Part shown: positions 53,742 to 62,938 of the stretch, in pieces
Numbering within the stretch: position 1 is the stretch's first letter
Layout: every line of letters starts with the position of its first letter
Assembly: GCF_000485795.1 (NCBI RefSeq)
Contig: NZ_AXZL01000076.1
Span: 495,895-559,894, forward strand
Source: Shewanella decolorationis S12
GTDB lineage: Bacteria > Pseudomonadota > Gammaproteobacteria > Enterobacterales > Shewanellaceae
Reading direction: 5' to 3'
Length of the DNA: 64,000 bases
Program-made: the position numbers and the translations under genes
Notes under the pieces: model-generated
Told to the model about the DNA's origin: nothing
Databases searched by the model: none
Seen by the model: the letters and a program-made list of their open reading frames with translations, nothing else

Positions 53742-55535
53742 ATGAAACGAGGCAGCCTTACCTCAAAAATTTTGGGTTTAATGTTAGTACTGATTTTACT
53801 TTCCAGCAGCCTAGCCATCTTCGCAATCATCAATTTGTCTTACAGTTTAGGCGATGCAAAGGCCATCAACGCCTCGGGTTCACTGCGGATGCAAAGTTAC
53901 CGGCTGATGTTTTATGCCAATTCCGGCAGTGACGCCGCCCAAGAGAAAATTACCGAGTTTGAAAATACCTTGCATTCCGAGGCATTGCAACCCTCCACGG
54001 GTTGGCTTAGCCCGAAAAAGATCGCCGAACAGTATCAACTCGTTATCGATAAATGGCTGGTGATGAAGTACTACATTGAGCAGGAAAACTCCCGCGATTA
54101 CGCCGCCTCGCTTAAAGACTTTGTCGATACCATTGATTTGTTGGTGTTAGAAATGGAGCACCACGCTGCCTTTAAGCTGCGCCTACTCGCCGCGAGTCAG
54201 ATTTTTGGACTCGGACTGATGCTCGCCATCGCCTTTTTAGCGGTACGTTTTACCAAGCGAAAAGTCGTAGTGCCCTTGCAGCAGTTAATGGAATCGGCCA
54301 ACACCATTTCAAAGGGTAACTTCGAGATAGAAATGCCCGAGACCGAATATATTGAACTCACCGCCCTAACCCATGCGCTGCAAAAAACCGCCCGCGAGCT
54401 CGCGACCCTGTATGGCAACTTAGAATCTCAAGTCGCCGAGAAGACTCTTGCGCTCACCAGAGCAAACAATGAACTCGCCTTTTTATACGATAACCTTTTG
54501 ACTCTTAATGCGAAAAAATTGGACTACAAGGCGCTCAAGGCCGCGTTGAATAAGTTAAAGGATTATGAGTCTATCGACTATTTAAGGCTGATTATTCAGT
54601 ACCCAGAGCAGGAACTCGAAGTCGTCGAAGCCGATGGTGGCTGGCCGGAAGATGCCCAGCACAGCACCCGTTTCCCACTGCAATTTGAACAGGCTGACTT
54701 AGGTTACTTAGAACTGATTTCGGCGCAGGATACCAATACGCCGCTGTTTAAAAACTTCGCCATCATGCTCACTCGCTCCATCGTTATCCATAACGCCACC
54801 GAGCAGCGACAACAACTGGCCTTGATGGAGGAGCGCGGAGTAATTGCTAGGGAATTGCACGACTCCCTCGGCCAAGTACTGTCATTCCTCAAAATCCAAA
54901 TTAGTTTGCTACGCAAAAACTTAGACCATAGTTGCCGCAGCCCCGCGGTAGAGAGTCAACTGACGGAAATCAATGAAGGCGTCAGTACAGCCTACGTACA
55001 GCTCAGGGAGTTATTATCCACTTTCAGATTAACCATTAAGGAACCGAATCTGAAGAACGCGATGGAAGCCATGCTCGAGCAACTCAGGGCCAATACCGAT
55101 ATCAAGATCCATCTCGATTACAAACTTTCGCCCCAATGGCTCGAGGCGAAGCAGCATATTCACATTCTGCAGATCACCCGTGAGGCCACACTCAACGCCA
55201 TCAAGCATGCCAATGCCAGCCTGATCAATATTCGCTGTTATAAAGATGACAATGGCATGGTCAATATCAGTGTGAGCGATAACGGCATAGGAATTGGTTA
55301 TCTTAAGGAGCGAGATCAACACTTTGGCATAGGGATCATGCACGAGCGCGCCAGTAAATTAGCGGGCACTGTTGTATTTAGCAGTAATGATACGCACACT
55401 AATAGCAAGGGAATTGCAGAACAAGATCAACAAATCCCTGGCACTCCCTCAGAGTCCAATAACGCATCACATTTGTCACAGGGAACCAAAGTCACTTTAG
55501 TTTTCCCTTCCCAACAGGAGCCTACACATGGGTAA
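53742..55535 (+). CDS. narQ: nitrate/nitrite sensor histidine kinase NarQ
   Basis: A 597-residue kinase: TM1 (about 13-33), periplasmic sensor with the P-box-like AINASGSLRMQSYRLM, TM2 (about 150-166), HAMP (about 170-225), a coiled-coil/signalling region, then HisKA_3 with phospho-His in ARELHDSLGQVLSFLKI and an ATPase domain (LNAIKHANA, NGIGIG, FGIGIMHERAS). It overlaps narP by 8 bases. It signals nitrate or nitrite to NarP. Confidence 0.92.
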   Translation: MKRGSLTSKILGLMLVLILLSSSLAIFAIINLSYSLGDAKAINASGSLRMQSYRLMFYANSGSDAAQEKITEFENTLHSEALQPSTGWLSPKKIAEQYQLVIDKWLVMKYYIEQENSRDYAASLKDFVDTIDLLVLEMEHHAAFKLRLLAASQIFGLGLMLAIAFLAVRFTKRKVVVPLQQLMESANTISKGNFEIEMPETEYIELTALTHALQKTARELATLYGNLESQVAEKTLALTRANNELAFLYDNLLTLNAKKLDYKALKAALNKLKDYESIDYLRLIIQYPEQELEVVEADGGWPEDAQHSTRFPLQFEQADLGYLELISAQDTNTPLFKNFAIMLTRSIVIHNATEQRQQLALMEERGVIARELHDSLGQVLSFLKIQISLLRKNLDHSCRSPAVESQLTEINEGVSTAYVQLRELLSTFRLTIKEPNLKNAMEAMLEQLRANTDIKIHLDYKLSPQWLEAKQHIHILQITREATLNAIKHANASLINIRCYKDDNGMVNISVSDNGIGIGYLKERDQHFGIGIMHERASKLAGTVVFSSNDTHTNSKGIAEQDQQIPGTPSESNNASHLSQGTKVTLVFPSQQEPTHG

Positions 55536-56157
55536 GCCTTATTCTGTCCTCGTGGTCGATGACCATCCTCTCCTTCGCAAAGGGATCTGCCAACTGATCG
55601 CCTCCGATCCGGATTTTAGTCTCTTCGGTGAAGTCGGCGGTGGCTTGGATGCCTTAAGCGCCGTCGCCACCGATGAGCCCGATATTGTACTGCTCGATCT
55701 GAATATGAAGGGAATGACAGGACTCGATACCCTCAACGCTATGCGACAAGAAGGCGTTACCTCACGGATAGTGATCCTCACCGTGTCGGATGCCAAACAA
55801 GATGTGATCCGACTACTGCGTGCGGGCGCCGACGGATACTTGCTGAAAGATACCGAGCCGGATCTGCTGCTCGATAAGCTCAAAAATGCCATGTTGGGCC
55901 ACAGAGTGATCAGCGATGAGGTTGAAGAATATCTGTACGAGCTTAAAAATGCCGCCGATGAGCAGGAATGGATTTCAAGCCTCACGCCAAGGGAGCTACA
56001 GATCCTGCAACAGCTGGCAGAAGGGTTAAGCAACCGGATGATTTCAGAGCACTTACATATCAGTGAAGGCACGGTAAAAGTGCATGTTAAAAACCTGCTG
56101 CGTAAGGCCAATGCCAAGTCGAGAACCGAAATGGCGGTAAGGTATTTGAACAACTGA
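55528..56157 (+). CDS. narP: nitrate/nitrite response regulator NarP
   Basis: A 209-residue regulator with receiver domain (Asp 55-type site in PDIVLLDLNMKG) and a LuxR-type C-terminal HTH (LTPRELQILQQLAEGLSNRM, TVKVHVKNLLRKANAKSRTE). It binds heptamer sites such as the one at 53580 in front of nrfA. It is cotranscribed with narQ. Confidence 0.92.
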   Translation: MGKPYSVLVVDDHPLLRKGICQLIASDPDFSLFGEVGGGLDALSAVATDEPDIVLLDLNMKGMTGLDTLNAMRQEGVTSRIVILTVSDAKQDVIRLLRAGADGYLLKDTEPDLLLDKLKNAMLGHRVISDEVEEYLYELKNAADEQEWISSLTPRELQILQQLAEGLSNRMISEHLHISEGTVKVHVKNLLRKANAKSRTEMAVRYLNN

Positions 56158-56190
56158 TACAGAAACCTCCTGATACCAAGCGAAGATAAA

Positions 56191-56220
56191 AATAAAGGCA
56201 ATCAATCGATTGCCTTTATT
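56191..56220. terminator. terminator after narQP
   Basis: AATAAAGGCAATC / GATTGCCTTTATT stem with a 4-base loop, between narP and the converging yacL gene; acts for both. Confidence 0.85.
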
Positions 56221-56243
56221 AACTACCGAAATTGAAAGCAGAG

Positions 56244-56618
56244 CTACCGCCCCGTTTGCACAAATTGATACCAACTTAACAGGGCTTCCTCTAAATCCTC
56301 TAAGCCACAATAGGCTTCCGATTCCGCATCGTAGAGGGACATCGATTCCTCGAGTTCAAACTCTTGCTCAAATCCTAAAGCATTGGCATAAATGCGCGCC
56401 TGTTCTTCATCCAGATCCAGGGTGAGATCGCCGCCGATTAACCGCCAAGAATCACGCTTACCTGCCTGAATTTCTTTGATAATATCGAGCACCTGTTGAA
56501 TTTTGGCTAACTCTGGCCCCAACTCCTCAGTAAACCATTGGCCCAGCACTTCATGGTCCATACTAAAGCTGGCTAAATAAGTGCCCGTCAAACTGTTACG
56601 CCGAAATTCGTATTCCAT
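56244..56618 (-). CDS. yacL: YacL family protein
   Basis: A 124-residue acidic protein of the UPF0231/YacL family (MEYEFRRNSLTGTYLASFSM, LTLDLDEEQARIYANALGF, EEALLSWYQFV). Cytoplasmic. Function unknown. It converges with narP. Confidence 0.9.
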   Translation of the reverse strand: MEYEFRRNSLTGTYLASFSMDHEVLGQWFTEELGPELAKIQQVLDIIKEIQAGKRDSWRLIGGDLTLDLDEEQARIYANALGFEQEFELEESMSLYDAESEAYCGLEDLEEALLSWYQFVQTGR

Positions 56619-56799
56619 TTTATCTTCTCAATGCATTACCACTTAAGGCTAATTTTAATCTATTTCATCGTAACTTGCTTGGCCAGCAATTTAGCCTCAC
56701 CAAGGGCTGCGATTGTCAGCACAAAGCTCGCCTAGGCTTCATTTTCACAACGAAATCAGTTAGCTTGAAGCCATGATTTAGCAAGAGATGGAATGCGTA

Positions 56800-57765
56800 A
56801 TGCACGATGGATTTATCTACAGCTTAGTGCTTAGCGGCGCGCGCGCGGGGTCAACCTTAACCCCAGAAGAACTTGAAACCTGGGATCCTACAGATGGACT
56901 GATCTGGATACACCTTCGTTATCGCCACAAAAAAGCCCGCCACTGGGTGCTAAACAGCGGCTTGAATAAAGTCGAAAGCGACGCCCTGCTCGCCCAGGAT
57001 ACTCGCCCGCGGGCCGTACTGGCTGGCGAAGGCGTCTTGCTGGCCCTGCGCGGGGTAAACTTAAACCCCAATTCAGCGCCAGAAGACATGGTCGCAGTGC
57101 GTATTTACGCGGATAAACAACGAATTATCTCAACCTGCGATCGCGAGCTGCTCTCAGTCAAAGATGTTGCCGAACTCATTATGGAAGGCGCAGGCCCCAC
57201 CACCACGGGAGACTTTATCGTCGCCGTATGTGAAAGGCTCACCACCCGCAAAGTGGATTTTATCGACACACTCGAAGAACAACTGTCTGACTTAGAAGAA
57301 CAAGTTGTTTCAGGTAATGTGAAAGATTTACGCACAGATATCGCCGAGCTACGTAGGCAAACCGTGGCGCTGCGCCGCTATTTAGGGCCACAAAAAGAAG
57401 CATTCGCTAAGATGCTGTCCGATCAGTTTGTGCTATTTAACGAGCCCGAAAGACTCAAAATGCGCGAAACCACGGACAAACTTATTCGCACTATTGAAGA
57501 CTTAGACGCCCTGCGTGATAGGGCCAATGTGACCCAAGAAGAGTTACTCAGTCAGCAATCTGAGCAATTAAACAAGCGCTTGTATTTCTTATCCTTAGTC
57601 TCGGCCATTTTCTTGCCGCTGGGCTTTTTAACCGGCTTGCTTGGGGTGAATATTGGTGGCATTCCCGGTGCGGATAATACCTGGGCCTTTGCGACCTTCT
57701 GCGGCATTCTTATCTCGCTGGTCGCCCTGCAAATGGCGCTCTTCTATCGCTTTAAGTGGTTGTAG
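56800..57765 (+). CDS. zntB: zinc transporter ZntB
   Basis: A 321-residue CorA/ZntB-family transporter with a large cytoplasmic N domain with long helices (about 1-255) and two C-terminal TM helices flanking GVNIGGIPG, the ZntB variant of the GMN motif. The ATG at 56800, 7 bases after GGA, is used rather than the ATG at 56788. It moves Zn2+ with proton coupling as a pentamer. Confidence 0.92.
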   Translation: MHDGFIYSLVLSGARAGSTLTPEELETWDPTDGLIWIHLRYRHKKARHWVLNSGLNKVESDALLAQDTRPRAVLAGEGVLLALRGVNLNPNSAPEDMVAVRIYADKQRIISTCDRELLSVKDVAELIMEGAGPTTTGDFIVAVCERLTTRKVDFIDTLEEQLSDLEEQVVSGNVKDLRTDIAELRRQTVALRRYLGPQKEAFAKMLSDQFVLFNEPERLKMRETTDKLIRTIEDLDALRDRANVTQEELLSQQSEQLNKRLYFLSLVSAIFLPLGFLTGLLGVNIGGIPGADNTWAFATFCGILISLVALQMALFYRFKWL

Positions 57766-57775
57766 ACTGTAATAA

Positions 57776-57803
57776 AAAACGCCAATATCATGATTGGCGT
57801 TTA
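57776..57803. terminator. terminator between zntB and the M14-like gene
   Basis: AAACGCCAAT / ATTGGCGTTT stem with a 6-base loop between converging genes, with A-rich and T-rich flanks. Confidence 0.83.
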
Positions 57804-57819
57804 GTTTTACCCATTGCCG

Positions 57820-58935
57820 TTACTGTGGCAATTCAAACAGATTCGTCATGACTTTATAAAGCTCAGTGCCTTGATGCACTGACGCCGAGGCAAAATGGAG
57901 TATGGGCACACAATCCTGCGGCAAGCTCAGCGCCGTCAGCTCCCGCTCGCTGCCATATAAGTCAAGGCGCAGCAGATTGACTAAGGTCTCACCCGTCGCA
58001 AGCGGCTCTCCCACGGGCGCCACATATTCCACCAACCCCGCCATAGGCGCATGGTACTTTTTGTAATCCTTAAGATAACAGCCAAAACGCGGCATCTTTG
58101 CGGGCGCCACTCGCTCGGCGATCACCCCACGATGGCTCAAATAGGCCAAAATGCCCTTGGCATCGACTAAAGCATCCTCAAGGCAAATGCGTTCTTGGCT
58201 CGCCAGTTCCAAGGTAAAGGCCGAAACGGCAATCTCGAGATCCCTCCCCTGCGCTTTCGCCACTTCACTCAATTGCCACCAAGGGCAAAATGCCGCTTCA
58301 TCCATAGCCCCGCCAAAACTATTGGGGATCACTAAGGTATAAGGAATCGAGAAAAACTGCGCCGCAGCAATATCATATTCTGGGCAATACAAATGTTTAC
58401 AGGATTTAGGCCCGGTATGCAGATCCAATACTATATCCGCCTCGTGTGCCATGGCCTGCAGATTAACCGCTAATCTGTGACCCGTCGTCACGCCCCACTC
58501 GTTGCGTAAACGCTGCTGACACGCCTCGACTAAGGTGCTGCGGTAAGCTTGGATAAGTGCGCTATCGCTAAGCTCGGCATGCTCACGGTACCAAGCGGGT
58601 AAATCAATCGAGTGATTTAAGTACTCACGGTTCCAGTTTGCCCCTGTGATAGGGTCAAAACGCCCCAGCGTAAACTCGCCACTCTTTTGATTGATCCCCA
58701 GCGGATTTGCCAAGGGCACTAAGGTGATTTCCCCTAAGATATCGCAGCGTTCGAGCTGCTTCATCAACTGGAAAATCACCGCATTGCCCTGCACCTCGGC
58801 GCCGTGAACATTGGCCTGAATATACACTTTAGGGCCTGCGACTTGGCCACTTGGCTTAAAGTGGTAAATAGGCAGGGTGAGTGCTTGCCCTGCGGCAAGC
58901 TCCCCAATGGTTAAAGACGATGCAGTCGGTTGCAT
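57820..58935 (-). CDS. succinylglutamate desuccinylase/aspartoacylase-family hydrolase (M14)
   Basis: A 371-residue zinc carboxypeptidase-like enzyme with the zinc ligands in ANVHGAEVQGN (His, Glu), and VLDLHTGPK (His), and a later Glu. Substrate is probably an acylated amino acid. The start lies 1 base after the lysC stop, so it is in the lysC transcript and therefore likely under the lysine riboswitch; a role in lysine or diaminopimelate-related metabolism is possible but unproven. Confidence 0.85.
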   Translation of the reverse strand: MQPTASSLTIGELAAGQALTLPIYHFKPSGQVAGPKVYIQANVHGAEVQGNAVIFQLMKQLERCDILGEITLVPLANPLGINQKSGEFTLGRFDPITGANWNREYLNHSIDLPAWYREHAELSDSALIQAYRSTLVEACQQRLRNEWGVTTGHRLAVNLQAMAHEADIVLDLHTGPKSCKHLYCPEYDIAAAQFFSIPYTLVIPNSFGGAMDEAAFCPWWQLSEVAKAQGRDLEIAVSAFTLELASQERICLEDALVDAKGILAYLSHRGVIAERVAPAKMPRFGCYLKDYKKYHAPMAGLVEYVAPVGEPLATGETLVNLLRLDLYGSERELTALSLPQDCVPILHFASASVHQGTELYKVMTNLFELPQ

Positions 58936-58936
58936 A

Positions 58937-60292
58937 TTACACGCCTTCGAACAGGTTTTCGTGCAGCGCCTTAACCACTTTCGCCGCTTCAGATTCGGCT
59001 ACCAATACGCACAAGTTATGCGGGCTGGCGCCTTGGCAGATCATGCGCACATTGTGGGGCTCAAGTACTTCAAACACTCGGCGGCAAATGCCCGCGGTGG
59101 TGGCAATGCGGTTACCGATAATCGCCACCAGTGCTAAACCATCTTCAACACGCACGCGGCAATGCTGTGATAATTCCTGCAACAGCGCTTCGCTCAACAG
59201 CCCTTGGCCGCTCGAATCAGAGCCGGTTTTATCTAGGGTGAGCGATACGTTAACTTCGGAAGTGGTGATCAAGTCCACACTGATCTTATGTCTTGCCAGT
59301 GTGGCAAAGGTTTCCGCCAAGAAGCCCTGTGCATGCAACATTTGCAGGCTGTGTAAATTGAGTAGCGTTTGGTCGCGGCGCAGCGCAACCGCGCGAAACA
59401 CGGGCGCATCTTCAACCTGATGACGGATCCACGTGCCGCCCTTTTCAGGCTCCTTACTTGAGCCGACAAACACTTGAATTTGTTGGCGCACCGCAGGCAG
59501 AATCGTCGCAGGATGCAGCACTTTAGCACCAAAAGTCGCCATTTCGGCGGCTTCGTTAAAACTGATTTCGGCTATAGGATGGGCGTTTGGCGCAAGGCGC
59601 GGATCGGTCGTGTAAATCCCAGCCACATCGGTCCAAATCTCAACCGCAGAGGCTTTTAAGGCTTCGGCTAACAGTGCCGCAGAATAGTCACTACCGCCAC
59701 GGCCAAGCGTAGTGGTTTGTCCGGCTTCATCTGAACCAATAAAACCTTGAGTCACAATCACTTGTTCAGATAACAGCGGCAGTAAATGCTCACGAGAGAG
59801 AGAGGCAATTTGCTCAACCTGTGGCTCGGCGCGGCCAAAATGGCTGTCGGTTCGCAGCACACGGCGCACATCAAAGGCACTCGAGTTAGCGCCTTTTTCC
59901 CGCAATACCGCCGCAAATAATGCCGACGAACACTGCTCGCCAAGGGACAATAACTCATCCATGGTGGCCTTGCTGCGCTGGGATGCTAGCGCTTCGCTCA
60001 ATACCGCCATACGGCTTAATAGCTTATCCAATGCCGCGGCTACATCGTTGGGGCGACCGAGTTTATCTAAAATTGCGTATTGAATTTGCGCGATTTGCTT
60101 TAAGCGCTGTAAACGACCATCGTCGTTCATCGACTCTTGGGTGAGCTCAACCAAAAGGTTAGTCACGCCACTGGAGGCACTAACCACCACTAAACGGCAA
60201 TCGGGATTGCCCAGTACGATATCGGCGCAGCGATTCATTGCACCGTAATCGGCGACTGAGGTACCACCAAATTTTGCGACAACAAGAGACAT
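58937..60292 (-). CDS. lysC: lysine-sensitive aspartate kinase
   Basis: A 451-residue monofunctional aspartokinase with N-terminal LVVAKFGGTSVADYGAMN and the two C-terminal ACT regions (ITTSEVNVSLTLDKTGSD, VAIIGNRIATTAGICRRV) that bind lysine. The ATG at 60292 with GGAGG is used, since the preceding reading frame lies in the leader. It phosphorylates aspartate in the lysine/threonine/methionine pathway. A lysine riboswitch lies upstream. Confidence 0.94.
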   Translation of the reverse strand: MSLVVAKFGGTSVADYGAMNRCADIVLGNPDCRLVVVSASSGVTNLLVELTQESMNDDGRLQRLKQIAQIQYAILDKLGRPNDVAAALDKLLSRMAVLSEALASQRSKATMDELLSLGEQCSSALFAAVLREKGANSSAFDVRRVLRTDSHFGRAEPQVEQIASLSREHLLPLLSEQVIVTQGFIGSDEAGQTTTLGRGGSDYSAALLAEALKASAVEIWTDVAGIYTTDPRLAPNAHPIAEISFNEAAEMATFGAKVLHPATILPAVRQQIQVFVGSSKEPEKGGTWIRHQVEDAPVFRAVALRRDQTLLNLHSLQMLHAQGFLAETFATLARHKISVDLITTSEVNVSLTLDKTGSDSSGQGLLSEALLQELSQHCRVRVEDGLALVAIIGNRIATTAGICRRVFEVLEPHNVRMICQGASPHNLCVLVAESEAAKVVKALHENLFEGV

Positions 60293-60421
60293 TATCGTAC
60301 CTCCGCAGAAGCAGAAGACACGGCACAAACAAGGATAAGATATTGATTAACTAACATGATTACGCTCCGAACTAACTTCGTTCGAAGAGCCTGGTGCTCA
60401 ATGATACGCACCCCAATAGAA

Positions 60422-60610
60422 GGGAAACAGCAATCGTCACCAGAAGCTCTCCACCAATTACAGGTGACAATCGTTAGGATTCAGCCTAAGCGACCGACAT
60501 AAACATGCAGCAACCACATCTATGCCTCGGCGTTAATCTCCCTCATCAATCATCGCTGGAGTTTGTGCTCCTCTGACTGACTACCTAGTTAACGCTCCTC
60601 TTCTGTTCCT
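60422..60610 (-). promoter_or_regulatory. lysine riboswitch (L box) of lysC
   Basis: On the minus strand the leader contains the conserved AGAAGAGGAGCG at the 5' side, GAGGGAGATTAACGCCGAGG, GTCGCTTAGGCTGAATCC, ATTGTCACC and GGTGGAGAGCTTCTGG, in the order of known lysine riboswitches. The P1 arms are GGAACAG and CTGTTTCC. A possible anti-RBS hairpin (GCTC-CGAAC / GTTCG-GAGC near 60365-60392) follows. Lysine should lower lysC expression. Confidence 0.88.
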
Positions 60611-60631
60611 TTCCGCCGGAAAGGGACGAAA

Positions 60632-60661
60632 AAAGTAGCAATAAACCCCTAATGAAGTCAA
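60632..60661 (-). promoter_or_regulatory. lysC promoter candidate
   Basis: TTGACT at 60661-60656 and TACTTT at 60637-60632, with 18 bp between, just before the riboswitch. A sigma-70-type match. Confidence 0.5.
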
Positions 60662-60846
60662 TGCTAATTTCACACACTATATACAAATTCAATAAACGCT
60701 TTTAAAAACAATGGGAATTTAAGATGAGTAGCTAAAGCAGACAAGTCAGAAGCTGTAGCACTGAGATGGCGTAAATAACAAAATAACCAACTGAGCCTTA
60801 CCCTGAGGCAAAGCTTAGTTGGAGAGTCGAAACCGCGCTGACGAGA

Positions 60847-61281
60847 TTAAGTCGTTAAATCGGGCAGTTCGTAAACTAAGCGAACATAGTCGTTAAATCT
60901 GCCTAAACACACCTCGGTATGTCCGGTTAAGGTGCAAGGCACTAAACTCACCTCGCCCTTTTCAACCATGTAGATGGCATATTGATTAAACTTTTTCCCT
61001 AGCTGCAGCGCCATATTTCTATCCACAAACACCGCCCAGCTCTTTTCCATATGGGATAAATCTGGCGATGCGCCCACCATTGCACGATAGGGGCTACCGA
61101 TTAATTCAATATCACGGAGGAGTTGGCGGTCGAGTAAACGGTTTTGGCTGGGACTAAGGAGGGTTGAAGCGGGATTATGGGCGGTTATTACGGCAAAGGA
61201 GAAATCACAGGATAATGCTTGAGTAAGCAAAAACAACGGCGATTGATAATGCTGCCACAAATCTTGAGTCATGTTGTCCAT
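60847..61281 (-). CDS. DUF3293 protein
   Basis: A 144-residue soluble protein with DUF3293-like segments (FSFAVITAHNPASTLLSPSQ, SWAVFVDRNMALQLGKKFNQ). The ATG at 61281 is used, though an ATG 9 bases inside has GGA 4 bases upstream. Function unknown. It lies about 590 bp from arcA and about 240 bp from the lysC promoter. Confidence 0.75.
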   Translation of the reverse strand: MDNMTQDLWQHYQSPLFLLTQALSCDFSFAVITAHNPASTLLSPSQNRLLDRQLLRDIELIGSPYRAMVGASPDLSHMEKSWAVFVDRNMALQLGKKFNQYAIYMVEKGEVSLVPCTLTGHTEVCLGRFNDYVRLVYELPDLTT

Positions 61282-61436
61282 TGGTAGTCTAGTCGAAAAA
61301 TGAACCCGCGCTAGTGTAGCAGAGCGCCTCAAAAATCCAAAGAGGCGTGAACTGGCTCACAAGAATTAGAAATACATTAGTTATACTAATCAATGACTAA
61401 AGTAAATATCATGGTAAATCAGGCCCTCAACCAGAA

Positions 61437-61462
61437 ATTTGTTAACATTTCATTTGTTAACA
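61437..61462. promoter_or_regulatory. direct repeats ATTTGTTAACA upstream of arcA
   Basis: ATTTGTTAACA occurs exactly twice, 15 bp apart (61437-61447, 61452-61462). The GTTAA core resembles ArcA boxes, but the spacing is not the common 11 bp. A possible ArcA or other operator in the long arcA leader region. Confidence 0.4.
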
Positions 61463-61674
61463 AATGCCTAAAACGAGTACAATGTCGCCATTGGCTAGTT
61501 AAGCAGATAACATTAAGTTTGCTTAATCTTGACAAGGGTTTGTTAGATTCATCTGCGAAATCACCTTAAGCTAGCCAGACATCTTTTAAAATGTGTTCTA
61601 CATTTGAGTTAGCATTTAAACATTTTAAAAAAAACAATAGTTAAGGAACTATTTATAACTATTGCTTATCGAAG

Positions 61675-61703
61675 TTGATACTAGTTACGTTTTAACGTAT
61701 TAC
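61675..61703 (+). promoter_or_regulatory. arcA promoter candidate
   Basis: TTGATA at 61675-61680 and TATTAC at 61698-61703 with a 17-bp spacer, a good sigma-70 match. It gives an arcA leader of about 160 bases. The region 61463-61674 shows no gene. Confidence 0.5.
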
Positions 61704-61867
61704 ACTTTAAACGTGCACTTTATATACATCCTGACGTGTCGCCGTAAAGATCTTTCCTTTGAAGCACAGAGCAGTTAGAGGAAGTATCAACATTTTATGA
61801 ATATAAGGATCCGATGTAAGTGGTTCTTATGGTTAGAATAAAATTGGTTAAAATTTAGGTAATTAAT

Positions 61868-62584
61868 ATGCAAAATCCGCACATTCTGATCGTTGAAGAT
61901 GAAGCCGTTACCCGTAACACGCTGAGAAGTATTTTCGAGGCAGAAGGGTATGTGGTCACTGAGGCCAATGATGGCGCAGAAATGCATAAGGCTATGCAGG
62001 AAAACAAAATTAACCTAGTGGTTATGGACATTAACCTACCAGGTAAAAACGGTCTGTTGTTGGCACGTGAATTACGTGAAATCAACAACATCGGTCTGAT
62101 CTTCCTGACAGGCCGTGACAACGAAGTCGACAAAATCCTTGGACTTGAAATTGGCGCGGACGATTATATTACCAAGCCGTTCAACCCACGTGAATTGACG
62201 ATTCGTGCTCGCAACCTTCTGACTCGTGTGAATAGCGCTGGTAACGAAGTCGAAGAAAAGAGCTCTGTCGAGTACTACCGTTTCAACGATTGGAGCCTAG
62301 AGATCAATAGCCGTTCTCTGGTGAGCCCACAGGGTGAATCTTACAAACTGCCACGTAGCGAATTCCGCGCTATGCTGCACTTTGTTGAAAACCCAGGCAA
62401 AATCTTAACTCGTGCCGATCTACTGATGAAGATGACTGGCCGTGAGTTAAAGCCACACGACCGTACTGTTGACGTGACTATCCGTCGTATCCGTAAGCAC
62501 TTCGAAAGCTTGCCAGATACGCCAGAAATCATCGCGACTATCCACGGTGAAGGCTACCGTTTCTGCGGTAACTTAGAAGACTAA
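61868..62584 (+). CDS. arcA: redox response regulator ArcA
   Basis: A 238-residue OmpR/PhoB-family regulator with receiver domain (Asp 54 in LVVMDINLPGKNG, Lys in DDYITKPFNPREL) and winged-helix output (LPRSEFRAMLHFVENPGKIL, DVTIRRIRKHFESLPDTPEI). In Shewanella it works with a phosphorelay (ArcS and HptA rather than ArcB); those are not here. It controls respiration under anoxia. Strong terminator downstream. Confidence 0.94.
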   Translation: MQNPHILIVEDEAVTRNTLRSIFEAEGYVVTEANDGAEMHKAMQENKINLVVMDINLPGKNGLLLARELREINNIGLIFLTGRDNEVDKILGLEIGADDYITKPFNPRELTIRARNLLTRVNSAGNEVEEKSSVEYYRFNDWSLEINSRSLVSPQGESYKLPRSEFRAMLHFVENPGKILTRADLLMKMTGRELKPHDRTVDVTIRRIRKHFESLPDTPEIIATIHGEGYRFCGNLED

Positions 62585-62606
62585 TCTTCTAAGTCCGTTT
62601 GAATAA

Positions 62607-62640
62607 TAAAAAACCAGATCCTCGGATCTGGTTTTTTTAT
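62607..62640 (+). terminator. arcA terminator
   Basis: AAACCAGATCC / GGATCTGGTTT stem with a short loop, followed by a run of seven T. Confidence 0.9.
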
Positions 62641-62850
62641 CTCTGCAATATGGCAAACCCTCTGCCCCGCTTTATCACCCCGCCAAACTTGACTAGCTAA
62701 AATTGAATAGCCAAGCGTAAATAGCCATCGCAGACTTTAAGCGCAGCGATTGGAATGGAGCACTTACTCACGACCAAGCGCTATCCACAGCCTTAACTCA
62801 GGTGCTCGCTAAGGTGGTAGCTAAGGTATTAGCCAAATACCGAGTATAAA
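62641..62850. other. noncoding gap after arcA
   Basis: About 210 bp with no supported gene; only remnants of repeated CTAAGGT units (62810-62830). Confidence 0.4.
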
Positions 62851-62878
62851 AAAAGAGTGAGGTGTTAGCCTCACTCTT
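62851..62878 (-). terminator. terminator of the S9 peptidase gene
   Basis: AAGAGTGAGG / CCTCACTCTT stem with a 6-base loop and, on the minus strand, a run of seven T. Confidence 0.85.
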
Positions 62879-62938
62879 GGATAACTGCATGCGCTAGATT
62901 AACGGCATACGCTTGGTTAAACAGCGCTCTACTGTGAG

